Notes: generated by a model not told the origin, from the sequence alone. Positions 49,673-59,756 are shown, numbered from the stretch's first letter. The stretch: 64,000 nucleotides of DNA from Trichomonas vaginalis G3 (GCF_026262505.1 NC_067204.1:8651797-8715796); one strand, 5' to 3'. Numbers and translations are program-made.

Positions 49673-50638
49673 ATGATTTCAACAATCGGCACAACAACAA
49701 TTCAAGCCGCGAACGGCAGGACTCTGGCCGCAACAACAGCACCAAACTCGTTAGTCATGAATCCAACATCTATGTTAGTAGAAATGAAAAACTTCATTCC
49801 TTCTTCATTTACTTTCGAAACAGAAATACAAAAAATTAAGCAGGAACTTTTAACAAGTAATTTAGACTGTACCGCACAGGATGAAGAAAATGAAGAATAT
49901 CTTTATGAAATGCAAGATATCATAGACCATTTACCTAAATTACCTGAAGTTCAGCAACAGAAACTGACTGTTCCTGAATTCGATGAAATAGAAGTGAAAG
50001 TTAGTGATTCTGCAGAAATTAAGAAATTCATTCGTAAGGTAAATTCTGAATTCTTAGGTTTTCATTGTAACCATAAAGTTATGGATAAAGACTGCGGCAT
50101 GATTTATAAAAACATCTCTGACATATATAAATCGGGGGAGTTTAAGACATACAATAACTTTGTTTCATTAGCTGCAAAATGTGTGTGGGAGATTAGAGAT
50201 AAAGACAGAAGAGGTAAAGTATGGCATGAACAGATAAAACCAACTGCTTCAGATTTAAAGAAAGTCATTGACGCCTTAGTTGTTTTAGCAGGTAAGGTTT
50301 CAGAATATAACGCAAAAATGAATCCGCAATGTTCTAAATGTAAAGCAGCAATTAGGAAATATAACTATTCAGTAAAAGAGATAGAAAGAATGAGAAACGA
50401 TTACGAAGATTTAAAGAGGGAGGCAGAGAAACCAGCAGAAGATAAAATGAACATGTTAGAATTTCTGAATAAAAACTATCCCACAGCCGATGATTTCCTT
50501 TTATCTGATGTTAAGAAGAAGTATAAAGAAACTTTCGGCATTGTTAAAACTTTTGATATATTAACTGAAGAAATAGAAGCTACAAAAATATTTAAAATTT
50601 CACGAATTCATAACGTATATCATGTGAAACGTTTATAA
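49673..50638 (+). CDS. Maverick 2 hypothetical protein, helical
   Basis: About 321 aa from the ATG at 49673 (MISTIGTTTIQAANGRTL). Mostly alpha-helical with a coiled coil (SVKEIERMRNDYEDLKREAE) and scattered cysteines (FHCNHKVMDKDCGM, CSKCKAAI) that might bind zinc. No family is recognised. It is enclosed by inverted palindrome repeats and shares its promoter tract with the next gene, so it may be an early or regulatory gene. Confidence 0.5.
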   Translation: MISTIGTTTIQAANGRTLAATTAPNSLVMNPTSMLVEMKNFIPSSFTFETEIQKIKQELLTSNLDCTAQDEENEEYLYEMQDIIDHLPKLPEVQQQKLTVPEFDEIEVKVSDSAEIKKFIRKVNSEFLGFHCNHKVMDKDCGMIYKNISDIYKSGEFKTYNNFVSLAAKCVWEIRDKDRRGKVWHEQIKPTASDLKKVIDALVVLAGKVSEYNAKMNPQCSKCKAAIRKYNYSVKEIERMRNDYEDLKREAEKPAEDKMNMLEFLNKNYPTADDFLLSDVKKKYKETFGIVKTFDILTEEIEATKIFKISRIHNVYHVKRL

Positions 50639-50646
50639 AATAACTG

Positions 50647-50768
50647 GGGTAGAAATGAGGGTAGATATCGGGTTAGATCTAACCTTCTACCCTAAAATAT
50701 ATTTTTGGTGTAAATTCATGAGGGTAGAAAAGAGGGTAGATATCGGGTTAGATCTAACCTTCTACCCT
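50647..50768. repeat. Two inverted GGTTAGATCTAACC palindrome repeats
   Basis: Copies at 50647-50693 and 50721-50768, in opposite orientation to 49367-49589, so the gene between them is bracketed symmetrically. Confidence 0.8.
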
Positions 50769-50817
50769 AAAATATATTTTTATTGAATTCAGCACAAAAA
50801 TAATGAATTTCATTAGT

Positions 50818-50877
50818 TAGAAAAATAAAGTTAGTTTTATTTTTATTTATTTTTTTATTTTGTATGTAAGAACAGTA
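50818..50877 (+). promoter_or_regulatory. T-rich promoter-like tract of KilA-N gene
   Basis: Near-identical to 49619-49665, ending TTTATTTTGTATGTAAGAAC before the ATG at 50878. Confidence 0.6.
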
Positions 50878-51704
50878 ATGTCAACATTAGAGAACACAAC
50901 AATTGCTATCGTTCATGAAGCCATTAATGAAGAATACGAGTACATACAGTATAATACACAATTGAGACTCATTCGTTCAGTCAAAGATGACATGTACCAA
51001 ATGCAGAGTATAATGAATGCTCTTCGTTCTACAAAGCAAGCATATCATTGGTTTGAAAACCAACAGACAAAAGAACTTTTAGAAGAATTTCCTCATATGA
51101 TTGCTTCCCTCGGAAAACCGGGGAAGAGATTCCGTATGAAAATCGCAAGAATTTGGCTCCTGGTTTGAAAGGTTATTATGTTCATAGACTTTTAGTAAAC
51201 GCTGTAGCAATGTGGACTTCACCTCGTTATGCTTGTTATATTTTCATGATGTTAGATGAACTATATAAAGCAGAACGTGGAGAGATGGAAAAGAAACTTC
51301 AAGCAAAAGATGAAGTCATTGAATCCAAAGACAAAAGCATACAGAAAAGAATACTGCGTTCAGTACCAAAAGGAAAGGAAAAGAGTTATAAGTATATGAT
51401 ATATACTGAAGAGTTGGAGAAAGAAGAAGACAGAGATATGGTTATGTTGCATTTAGTGAGAAGAAACAACAAGAGCTTTTATGACCTCGCTAAAATATAT
51501 AAATCTGACAGAAACTGGTTCTATCGTGAAAACTTACCGATTTCAATGACACCGAATGAGCAAATAAAGGAAATTGTCAAAAATACTCTTCCTCAAACAC
51601 ACTATGATATTAAAGGTTGCACAATACTTACATTCAAAGAAGACTTAACATTACTGAAGGAAAAAATAACAGAATATTTCGATAGCTTCAAAGAGGAAGA
51701 ATAA
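50860..51704 (+). pseudogene. KilA-N domain regulator region, broken
   Basis: Carries the KilA-N DNA-binding pattern: STKQAYHWFENQQTKELLEE, then GYYVHRLLVNAVAMWTSPRY and FIFMMLDELYKAE-like helix. A coiled linker and a C-terminal domain follow (ILRSVPKGKEKSYKYMIYTE and HLVRRNNKSFYDLAKIYKSD), as in viral KilA-N proteins with a second C-terminal domain. KilA-N genes are common in phages, large DNA viruses and trichomonad Mavericks and probably act in transcription or host control. About one break. The likely start is the ATG at 50878. Confidence 0.75.
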
Positions 51705-51760
51705 AAAAAATCTAAGCTAATTTTATTTTTTTTATAAAATTTTATCTCATATGAAAGAAC

Positions 51761-51976
51761 ATGAATTTAGAATATTCGGAACTCATGACAGAAGAAGAGA
51801 ACGAACAACATGTAAAAGATTATGCAAAATTTCTGAAGACATACAAAGCATTTAAACAATATCTAAATGCTTCTAAAGATTATGCAAAATTTCTGAAGAT
51901 ATATAAAGCTTATGAAAAAGCGTATGAAAAGTTTATACATTGGGGAATTGTTGTAAAATATCGATATGAAGACTAA
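51761..51976 (+). CDS. Small helical protein with a 20-aa repeat
   Basis: A 71-aa protein with two tandem copies of KDYAKFLKTYKA / KDYAKFLKIYKA, Lys/Tyr-rich amphipathic helices. A T-rich tract precedes it. No family is recognised. Confidence 0.45.
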   Translation: MNLEYSELMTEEENEQHVKDYAKFLKTYKAFKQYLNASKDYAKFLKIYKAYEKAYEKFIHWGIVVKYRYED

Positions 51977-51994
51977 CCAAGAATATATTTTTGC

Positions 51995-52468
51995 TCAAAT
52001 AACGTCAGGGTCAATTTCTTCAACCATTTCACTTCCTTCGTCAATGTCAATAGAAGCTTCTTCAACCTTTGGTAAGAACTTTTGTATAACATCTTTGTTC
52101 GTTATTGTTTTCAGAGATGAAGGATAATATTTCACATTTGTTTCACATTTCTTATATTCTTTCTGCTGCGTTAAATCTAAAACAATACTGAAGAAGTCAA
52201 CGTTAGAGTTCTTTATAACAGTATAGTGTGTATCTTTGACATTCACGAAGAAACTCTTTTGTTTCAAAACTACTGCTAACTCTTGTGAAGTATAACGTTT
52301 GCGGTCAATGACGATAGCTAATGGTCTGACATACTGACCAAACTTAGATTCTTTCACAAACTTCTTGTTAAAGATAACATTAACATTTGAAGCACCATTG
52401 AACTCATTCTTGATGGCATTAGCGAGAGCATTGTATGAAAAGAACTTGCAATCTTGCATGTGTTTCAT
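51995..52468 (-). CDS. Maverick 2 hypothetical protein (157 aa)
   Basis: Starts MKHMQDCKFFSYNALANAIK; mixed alpha/beta with an acidic tail (EVEEASIDIDEGSE-like). It is divergent from the polymerase gene, with ~90 AT-rich bases between. No family is recognised. It could be an accessory replication protein by position only. Confidence 0.5.
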   Translation of the reverse strand: MKHMQDCKFFSYNALANAIKNEFNGASNVNVIFNKKFVKESKFGQYVRPLAIVIDRKRYTSQELAVVLKQKSFFVNVKDTHYTVIKNSNVDFFSIVLDLTQQKEYKKCETNVKYYPSSLKTITNKDVIQKFLPKVEEASIDIDEGSEMVEEIDPDVI

Positions 52469-52558
52469 TAAAATAAAAATATTAAATTATTTTGAAAAAT
52501 AACTTAAAAAAATCTAATCTAATTTTTTCAAAAAATATTTTTTTATTTCCTACTAAAG

Positions 52559-55500
52559 ATGTATCGGAAGTTGTCTAAGTTCGAACACTCGGAAATAAAA
52601 CAACTTCTTACAGAAGCTAACATAGATGTTGCAATTCATTACGCGACAAACAAAAAAGCACTCGCTGACTTCATTAAAGACTACAATGGTGAAATAACTT
52701 ATGATAGAATTCATGAGTTCATAAAGCCGCAACGCGGCGAGGACGAAGTCCATGCAAGAGCATTTCCTTTAAATGACATTGCTATTGACTTATATCATAG
52801 ACGTTCAGTACCACATGAAGTAAGAAGAGAAATGTTTGACATAACAAATGCAAACGTTGGTCATACTCGTAAAGCTCTTTCGCATGATGTTCGTCAAGAG
52901 ATGTTTGAACTTACGAACTCAAACGTTGGTGAAACAAGAAGAAGAGACGACACACTGAAACAACAGAGAAGAGAGATGTTTAAAAGTGCTATAGAACAAG
53001 TTCGCAAAGCTAACGATGTCATTCGTTCCATTGACGACAAACCAAAAGAAGGTGAGAGATGGTTAAAGAAAGATGAAGAGAATAGGAAGAGGAATGTTAA
53101 GACAGGCAATAGACTCATTGACTTTAACATCGAAGCTTTAGATGAACCAAACAGAGACTACTTACACAAACATTTCGGTAAGGTTTTCATGAGACTCTTA
53201 GAGAAAATTAAAATAAACTCACAACAGAGATGGATGGTATGTTATAAACTTGGTGGAAAGTATGAATGTTCTACATTAAACCTCAATAATATTGGAACAT
53301 TACTACATCAGCTCTTGAAGGAGAACTTTATATCAGAGATAGAAGCAAATGCTGCAGGTATTGTTGAAATGCATTATGACTTCTTCTTGACAAACATAAA
53401 GAATCTTACTGAAATAAAGATGTATGATTTAACAGAATATGAAGGCTTAACGATGTCAGATGTAAAGAAAGGCAAACCAAAAAAGAGACCATATAGAGAT
53501 GAAAGCACACTGACAAATGACCAGAAAGCCATTTTGGAAGCTCTTAAGCAAACAGGAAACCCAGCACTTATAGAAAGCTTTTGGAAAGATAATGGTGAAA
53601 AGAAGTTTTATAAGAAGAGAAGCGGTCAGTTCTGGAAGTATCTTTGCACATTACCTATAAATCTTGAACGCTACCAAATCTTCAATGAACTGAACAAAAG
53701 AACTGCAACACTTATGACAGAGGACAATTGTTTCGTTTATGCTTGCATTCAGGTTGGAGTAAATGAAGAAACTATTGACCACATGAGAGAAGTCATTCGT
53801 GTTAGAGACTTTCCTCAAAGTAAAGTACAAGAAATTTCTGACGCAACAGGTATAGCATTTAATGTTACCATTGGTTATTTCAATAACTCAAGACATAATG
53901 AAATAAAGAGATATATACCAAAAGAATGCGAAACTGTTAGAACTATTGACTTACTTCTTGTTGAAGACCACTACATGCTAAACGAAAGATTACCTATGAC
54001 AACATATTTCGTCAGAAATTACAAAGAAATTCTCAAAGCTTGTGGTGGAATGAACATTGAGAAACAGATGAAGATTTATACAATGAGAGATGGTAAATAC
54101 ATTGTTCGTTATGATAGAACAACACCGTTATGGGATGTTATGAAAACATTGTGGGAGTGCAAATATTTCGAACCTATTTCTTATGGAGAACTTTTCACAT
54201 ATACGACTGACTTATATAAACAGAACCTTGCACCATTTAAAGACTTGTCATATGCTCCAAAGTATTGTGTACAACTGAAGGAGAAAGCAGAGTCAAAAGA
54301 AGTAAATAAAGCTAAATGTAAGTTCATTCCTGAGCACGTTTTCTTTGCTGACTTTGAGTGCAGTACCGATGGCTTTCATAAAGCTTTTAACATATGTTAT
54401 GACAGTGAAGATGGTTCAGTGAGTGAAAGCATATGGGGTCAAAACTGTGCAACAGAATTTTTGGAGCGACTTCCTGACAAGAGTTTAATATATTTCCATA
54501 ACCTCAGTTATGACATAAACTTCATCTTAAGACACATGACAGAAGTGAAAGGAACTCCCATCATTAAAGGTTCACGAACAATGCAAATAACTGGTTTATA
54601 TAAAGGAAGGGCAATTATTATAAAAGACTCTTACAGTGTTATAAATAAGAAGCTTAAACTATTTCCTGCTATGTTTAACTTACAAACAGGACCGAAAGAA
54701 GTATTTCCATATAACTACTACAGCAGTACTTTGTTAGCAAATGACAACAGAACTGGTGTCATTTCTGAAGCGTGTAAGTTTATCCAGGATGCGGATACAT
54801 TCATGAAAAACATAGATTCCATCAAAGGTTGCAGAATAGATGAGAACCACTTCGACTTAGAAAAGTATAGTACATTCTATTGCAAACAAGATGTAAGAAT
54901 TTTAAGAGAAGGTTTTGTAAAGTTCAGAAATGACTTATTGAAAGAGTTTGATTTAAACGTTTATGACTACGTTAGCATTTGTTCTATTGCTAACAAATTG
55001 TTTGAGAACAGAGTATACTTCCCGAATGGAAATCTTTATGACCTCTCAAATAAACCAAGAGAATTTATTTCGAGATGCATTCAAGGTGGAAGATGTATGT
55101 TGTCAGATAACATTAAACAAAAGAGTAAAGAGAAACTCATTGCTGACTTCGATGCTGTTTCATTATATCCCTCAGCTATTGCGAGACTTTATACTTTAGA
55201 AGGAATTCCAAAGGTTATGAAGAAAGAAATGTTAAGCACAGAGTATCTCATGAGACATTTATTCGATGACGACCAAAAGGAACCCATTGGTGAAAAGTTT
55301 ATGTCTGGCTTCTTTGTTCTCATTAAGATAAAAGAGATTGGCATCCATAGACACTTTCCTTTAATAGTTTGCGACCCTGAACTAAATCCAGAACTTAACG
55401 TTCCAAGAAGTTCAAACACTTGCTGTTTAATGTATGTTGACCATATAACATTACAAGACCTCATAAAATATCAAGATGTCAAATGTGAAGTGTTGCAAGG

Positions 55501-56407
55501 ATACTATTACGATGGAAACAGAGATATTAGAATAAGAGATGAAGTAAAGAAGTTGTTTGAGTTAAGGTTAAAGTATAAGAAAGAAGGAAATCCTTTGCAA
55601 GAAAATATAAAGCTCATTCTGAACAGTATTTATGGCAAAACTATTCTATCTCCTATTGAGTCAAAAATAACCATAGTAGATGACAAAGATGCTATAAGAT
55701 ATGCCATCAGAAACTACAACCATATAGTGAAGTTCGAAGGTTTGGATGGTTCGGATAAAACTATTTTCAAGCTAACGAAAAGCATTTGCAGACACTTTAA
55801 CTTCTGTCCACTTGGTGTTAATATTCTATCTATGTCAAAACGTATTATGAATGAAGTATTCTGTACTGCTGAGGACTTAGGAATGGACATCTTTTATAGC
55901 GATACGGACAGTATGCATCTCTACAATGAAGATATCCCACTGTTAGCTCAGGAATTTCAGAAGAGATACGGTAGAGAACTTATTGGTAAAACATTAGGTC
56001 AATTTCATTCAGATTTTGCAGAAATCACACCTGGAAAACAAAGTTTAGCATACAAGTCAATATTTTGTGGAAAGAAGACCTACATAGACTTACTCACGAA
56101 TGATTTAAATGAAGTTGCATTCCATGCACGTTGCAAAGGTGTCAAACAAGACGTCCTTGCTTTAACAGCAAATGAAATGTTTCCTGACTCTGTTCAGTGT
56201 TTCTATGATGAAGATAAAGGTTTAATGATTCCGCAAGGAAAATTTGACAAAGACTCTGAGTTCAGTGTTATGAAGTTATATAAAGCACTTTATGACGGTC
56301 AAGAGATTGGATTTGACTTATGTAAGTCTGCTACACCTGCATTTGAGGAAAAGTTTAACTTTTCTATTCAGACTAAGACTTCATTCATAAGAAAGCTTAA
56401 GTTCTGA
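52559..56407 (+). CDS. Protein-primed DNA polymerase B with N-terminal OTU-like domain
   Basis: 1282 aa, uninterrupted. The N-terminal ~330 residues are charged and helical. Residues ~385-475 look like an OTU-type cysteine-protease fold (TEDNCFVYACIQ with the Asp-Asn-Cys, later LLVEDHYMLNE with the His). The exonuclease domain has FADFECSTDG (~597) and FHNLSYDINF (~646). Polymerase motifs: IADFDAVSLYPS (A, ~863), KLILNSIYGKT (B, ~1017), FYSDTDSMHL (C, ~1112). A type I double-hairpin repeat supplies KPQRGEDEVHA near residue 57. It would replicate the linear element from its TIRs by protein priming. Unlike Maverick 1, it has no HNH insert. An A/T-rich tract precedes the ATG. Confidence 0.92.
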   Translation: MYRKLSKFEHSEIKQLLTEANIDVAIHYATNKKALADFIKDYNGEITYDRIHEFIKPQRGEDEVHARAFPLNDIAIDLYHRRSVPHEVRREMFDITNANVGHTRKALSHDVRQEMFELTNSNVGETRRRDDTLKQQRREMFKSAIEQVRKANDVIRSIDDKPKEGERWLKKDEENRKRNVKTGNRLIDFNIEALDEPNRDYLHKHFGKVFMRLLEKIKINSQQRWMVCYKLGGKYECSTLNLNNIGTLLHQLLKENFISEIEANAAGIVEMHYDFFLTNIKNLTEIKMYDLTEYEGLTMSDVKKGKPKKRPYRDESTLTNDQKAILEALKQTGNPALIESFWKDNGEKKFYKKRSGQFWKYLCTLPINLERYQIFNELNKRTATLMTEDNCFVYACIQVGVNEETIDHMREVIRVRDFPQSKVQEISDATGIAFNVTIGYFNNSRHNEIKRYIPKECETVRTIDLLLVEDHYMLNERLPMTTYFVRNYKEILKACGGMNIEKQMKIYTMRDGKYIVRYDRTTPLWDVMKTLWECKYFEPISYGELFTYTTDLYKQNLAPFKDLSYAPKYCVQLKEKAESKEVNKAKCKFIPEHVFFADFECSTDGFHKAFNICYDSEDGSVSESIWGQNCATEFLERLPDKSLIYFHNLSYDINFILRHMTEVKGTPIIKGSRTMQITGLYKGRAIIIKDSYSVINKKLKLFPAMFNLQTGPKEVFPYNYYSSTLLANDNRTGVISEACKFIQDADTFMKNIDSIKGCRIDENHFDLEKYSTFYCKQDVRILREGFVKFRNDLLKEFDLNVYDYVSICSIANKLFENRVYFPNGNLYDLSNKPREFISRCIQGGRCMLSDNIKQKSKEKLIADFDAVSLYPSAIARLYTLEGIPKVMKKEMLSTEYLMRHLFDDDQKEPIGEKFMSGFFVLIKIKEIGIHRHFPLIVCDPELNPELNVPRSSNTCCLMYVDHITLQDLIKYQDVKCEVLQGYYYDGNRDIRIRDEVKKLFELRLKYKKEGNPLQENIKLILNSIYGKTILSPIESKITIVDDKDAIRYAIRNYNHIVKFEGLDGSDKTIFKLTKSICRHFNFCPLGVNILSMSKRIMNEVFCTAEDLGMDIFYSDTDSMHLYNEDIPLLAQEFQKRYGRELIGKTLGQFHSDFAEITPGKQSLAYKSIFCGKKTYIDLLTNDLNEVAFHARCKGVKQDVLALTANEMFPDSVQCFYDEDKGLMIPQGKFDKDSEFSVMKLYKALYDGQEIGFDLCKSATPAFEEKFNFSIQTKTSFIRKLKF
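52724..52753 (+). repeat. Double-hairpin repeat, type I (copy C, covarying stem)
   Basis: CCGC-AAC-GCGG and GGAC-GAA-GTCC: the second stem differs from the consensus by a compensating G/C to A/T pair change. Read as PQRGEDEV. Confidence 0.75.
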
Positions 56408-56475
56408 GAACATGAATGAGAAAAATAATGAGGTCATTTATTTTTGTCAGAAGTGAGACCATTCATGATAAAAAT

Positions 56476-56502
56476 AAGCCGCTAGCGGCAAGGGCGAAGC
56501 AC
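56476..56502 (+). repeat. Double-hairpin repeat, type I (copy D, intergenic)
   Basis: GCCGCTAGCGGC is a perfect palindrome and is followed by GGGCGAAGC. It lies between convergent genes. Confidence 0.65.
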
Positions 56503-56512
56503 ATGTGGTCAT

Positions 56513-57370
56513 TTACAATACAGCAATTGTAGAATTTAAGAGTTGTGCTTCAATGTATAAACAATCTTTTCTATCTGGAGGCAAGAACACTGGTGCTTTA
56601 TGGTCATGAGTTGAGTACATGTCTATCCAAAACTCACGATTGAAACCAGTTAGTTTGTAATATTTAGGATTTGGTAATGGTGAATTTCTTGTATGACCAA
56701 TGAACTCATTTTCAACTCCTTTACTTAGGTTTGAATATAATATTGCTTGTTTTCTATCCCAAATACCTGGAAATCTAATTTCGGAAAATTCATTTTTCCT
56801 CGGAAGCATTGCATCATAATTGAAAACATTTTTGAAATCATCACTTGGTTCAGAGATTTGAAATCTTATACGTAATGGATTTTCTTTCTTTTTAGCTACT
56901 TCATTGAATGGTGAATATATAACAAACTGACAGTCATGAGTTCCATCTTCATTTTCATTAAATTCATAATGAAAGTCTATAAGTTGTGGCTGACTACCTT
57001 CTTCTTTCAGTTGTGCAAGAAACTCACGTAAAGGCTGTAAAGTTTGTACTTCAATGTTAAACTTTTTCTCGAACATTTCATTAAATGAAATCATACATTG
57101 CAACAATGTTGTATCGTCTTTAAAGTATTTGTATATGTGAATGTTTTGGGCGCTTAAAGACTGTTCGTCATTTTCTATCTCGACTTGAAGTATAAAGTCA
57201 ACCTTTCTGAAAGCACGTGTTATATACATATTTGTTATGCCAATGTACTTCTCTTTATTTATGTTCACAATCCAATCTGTTGGAAACTTAAACGTTACTC
57301 TGTTCCCCTTTATTTTGACGTCAGTGTTTTCACTACTGAACGCAACAGATAAAGGTATTTGTCTATACAT
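56513..57370 (-). CDS. Beta-rich virion candidate B (paralogue pair), Maverick 2
   Basis: A 285-aa protein beginning MYRQIPLSVAFSSENTDVKI, with repeated beta-strand rhythm and a C-terminal half paralogous to 41378-42259 (same IW-R, Y-LT-F and LP-DRKD-LYIE order). It lies next to the capsid gene. A penton/minor capsid or fibre-base role is plausible. The frame is whole. Confidence 0.5.
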   Translation of the reverse strand: MYRQIPLSVAFSSENTDVKIKGNRVTFKFPTDWIVNINKEKYIGITNMYITRAFRKVDFILQVEIENDEQSLSAQNIHIYKYFKDDTTLLQCMISFNEMFEKKFNIEVQTLQPLREFLAQLKEEGSQPQLIDFHYEFNENEDGTHDCQFVIYSPFNEVAKKKENPLRIRFQISEPSDDFKNVFNYDAMLPRKNEFSEIRFPGIWDRKQAILYSNLSKGVENEFIGHTRNSPLPNPKYYKLTGFNREFWIDMYSTHDHKAPVFLPPDRKDCLYIEAQLLNSTIAVL

Positions 57371-57394
57371 TTAGTTCCGACAAAAATAAACCAT

Positions 57395-57655
57395 TTACTC
57401 TTTCTTTGCTTCAGCTTCTTTAGCTTTTGCTTCAGCTTCTTCTCTAGCTTTCTTCGCCAGCAAACGCGGGTTCTTCTGTCTTCCAGCAGCTAATGCAGCA
57501 AGTTGTTTTTCACTAAGTTTTCTCTTTGGTCTCTCTGGCTTTTGTTCTTGTTTTTGTTCCTTCAGTTCGGATAAAATTTGCTCGCGAATTTCTTTCTTCA
57601 ATGCTTCAACATCTATGACCCCTTGGGTCTTGTCCGTAGGGCTTGTCTGAGTCAT
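57395..57655 (-). CDS. Small basic protein, Maverick 2
   Basis: An 86-aa protein, Lys/Glu-rich with a compact motif KRKLSEKQLAALAAGRQKN and a helical charged tail. The N-terminus contains a GACCC-CTT-GGGTC hairpin in the DNA. It could bind DNA in the virion core; not established. Confidence 0.5.
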   Translation of the reverse strand: MTQTSPTDKTQGVIDVEALKKEIREQILSELKEQKQEQKPERPKRKLSEKQLAALAAGRQKNPRLLAKKAREEAEAKAKEAEAKKE

Positions 57656-57699
57656 TTGACTGCAGATAAAAAACTAAATTAAACTTTAACCAATGTAAA

Positions 57700-58110
57700 A
57701 TGAGCTTGTCAAAATCAGAGCGAGAGTCTATTATATTAAATGACGCCAGAGGAATACAACATCCTTTCTATTATGTAAGTCAGAGTAAAGATGGTAAAAT
57801 ATATGTAAGAAAAAGAAAGGTTCCATTAGCGAATACAGAGAGCGACAGTATTAAGGTGTATGGCACCGAGGGCGAAGCCCATATAAAACCTTCTATTCAA
57901 ACTGAAAAGTCAATAGAACCAGAAGAAAAGAAGCCAGATGTACTTTCAATAACGAACCAAGAGCTTATTGCAAAGTTCGTGAATTTCATTGAAAAACAAA
58001 CCGAATCAAAGAACCCTGACCCACCAGTGAAAGAAGTTGAGACAAAAGAGAATGTACAGTTCATTGAAAATGTCAAGAAACAACTTCCACCACGAATGCC
58101 AAGAAGATGA
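57700..58110 (+). CDS. Small Maverick 2 protein, Arg/Lys-rich motif
   Basis: A 136-aa protein with HPFYYVSQSKDGKIYVRKRK near the start, resembling GFYIHTMKDGRVQFRKIK of the gene at 60266-60502, so the two share a small domain. A type I double-hairpin repeat supplies GTEGEAH. The tail is proline/lysine-rich. No known family. Confidence 0.5.
   Translation: MSLSKSERESIILNDARGIQHPFYYVSQSKDGKIYVRKRKVPLANTESDSIKVYGTEGEAHIKPSIQTEKSIEPEEKKPDVLSITNQELIAKFVNFIEKQTESKNPDPPVKEVETKENVQFIENVKKQLPPRMPRR
57861..57881 (+). repeat. Double-hairpin repeat, type I (copy E, partial)
   Basis: Second hairpin GGGC-GAA-GCCC is intact and the first has decayed. Same reading frame as copies A-C. Confidence 0.6.
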
Positions 58111-58155
58111 GTGAGAATAATGAAGTAAAGAGATATTTTTATCTGAAGTAAATAC

Positions 58156-59726
58156 ATGCAGAACGAACAGTTAAACGAATTTACTCCAGCAGAGCATATT
58201 CATCAGATTCGCTCATATTTCGATATCATAGACAATGCAGTTCAAATTGGTGACACTAATAGAAAATATTCTGACGCAAAGATTCCATCACAACCTGGAA
58301 CTGCTAAAGATAACACATGGGTAACATTCAATCTCTCACCTCCTGGTGAAAATATGTTGGACCTTTACAATACATTCATTACGTATAAAATGGAAGGTCA
58401 ATTTATTGTAGATAAAGAAATTGGTTCGGGTTCCAATAAAACAAACCCACCAGGATTTTGGATTGGTTTCGATGACGCTTTCTATGCAGTTGCTGGATAT
58501 CAAATCCTTGCAAATGGTCGTATCGTATATTCTCAAGACAACGCAAGAGAAGAAGCATATATAACTTCAAACTCACAAACTACCGAACAAATAAAGAAAG
58601 TAGATGTTTTCTCAAAGACTCGACATGAAGATGTATGGAGTCATTCGGGAACATGCAGAACAGGACAAATTGTTAGTGGCCTTACAGCAGGAAAATCATT
58701 TGATTTTAAGCTTCGTTTAAGAATTCCTGTTAGAAGATTCCTTCCATTAGAAGCTATTCGATTTATTCCAGCTTTTGCAGGAAACATTCAGCTTAAAGTA
58801 AAGTTCAGTAGCGACGCCTTACAATGCACATCTATATCTGTAAATGATATCATTGCTTTCAATCCAACTCTTAAAGTTGCATTTGCTTCAGATTCAAATC
58901 CACCGACAAATAAATTTGTTCCATGGAATGAACCATTCACTATGATAACGAAGCAGTAGAAGCTAGTGGAACAGTTACTATTACAACTGTAACCCAGCAA
59001 CTATTTCGAACAAAGATGGATTTTAATGAATGTTTCATTCATCCAAAGTCATTCTCTTTAGACCCTAACATTTATACAGAACTTGTAGAACATTATACAA
59101 ACGAGGCTTTATGTTTTCCTGTTAAAGTTATGGATTGGATTCCTATGGACGGTTCATTCTCAAAGAATACAGATAGTTCAAGTGCAACATTTACAGCAGC
59201 TTATACGCCTATTAATGTTAAAAGTATTTGGGCACTATTTAGAAAGAAAGACAACTATTATGTTAATTTTGAGAACCCTAAGTTTAAATATCTTCAGCTT
59301 TCCATGGGAGCTTATGGAAATATGCCTGCAGAACCTGAAAAATCATATGGACCTGTATTTTATGAAATGGTTGCGAACGCTTGCAATACAAACAATGATA
59401 TGATAGGATTTAATGAAGATGTTATGAGGTCATTGGTGGATGATGGTAGTGTGGAACATAAATGGGATAGCTATGACAACACACATTTCTTATGTGGTTT
59501 TCCAACAGAAGTGGACTTTTGCTTCATGCAGGGTCAAACATCTACTGCTCCAATAACATACAAATTGTCTGTTAAAGGACCTATTGAACTAGCAACTGAA
59601 AATGTACCAAAGCCACTTATTGGATTTATGAGGGATTGTTGCTTTGCCATTCAGGTGCGTGCTAATGGAATCCCAATAATAAGATTAGATGACTATAACT
59701 TAGCTGCGGACGACAGTGAGGAATAA
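58156..59726 (+). pseudogene. Major capsid protein region, double jelly-roll, Maverick 2, broken
   Basis: Begins MQNEQLNEFTPAEHIHQIRS. Beta-rich stretches such as WVTFNLSPPGENMLDLYNTF, FDFKLRLRIPVRRFLPLEAI and GNIQLKVKF fit the Polinton/adintovirus capsid pattern, as do the later LQLSMGAYGNMPAEPEKSYG and FCFMQGQTSTAPITYKLSVK. The length is that of a double jelly-roll capsid protein. About one break. It resembles the Maverick 1 capsid only weakly. Confidence 0.8.
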
Positions 59727-59756
59727 AGGATGAACGTTTATTTTTAAAGCTTATAA

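Noticed and set aside
52559-56407. Intein or HNH insert in the Maverick 2 polymerase
   Set aside because: The polymerase motifs run at normal spacing with no insert; the HNH domain is only in Maverick 1.
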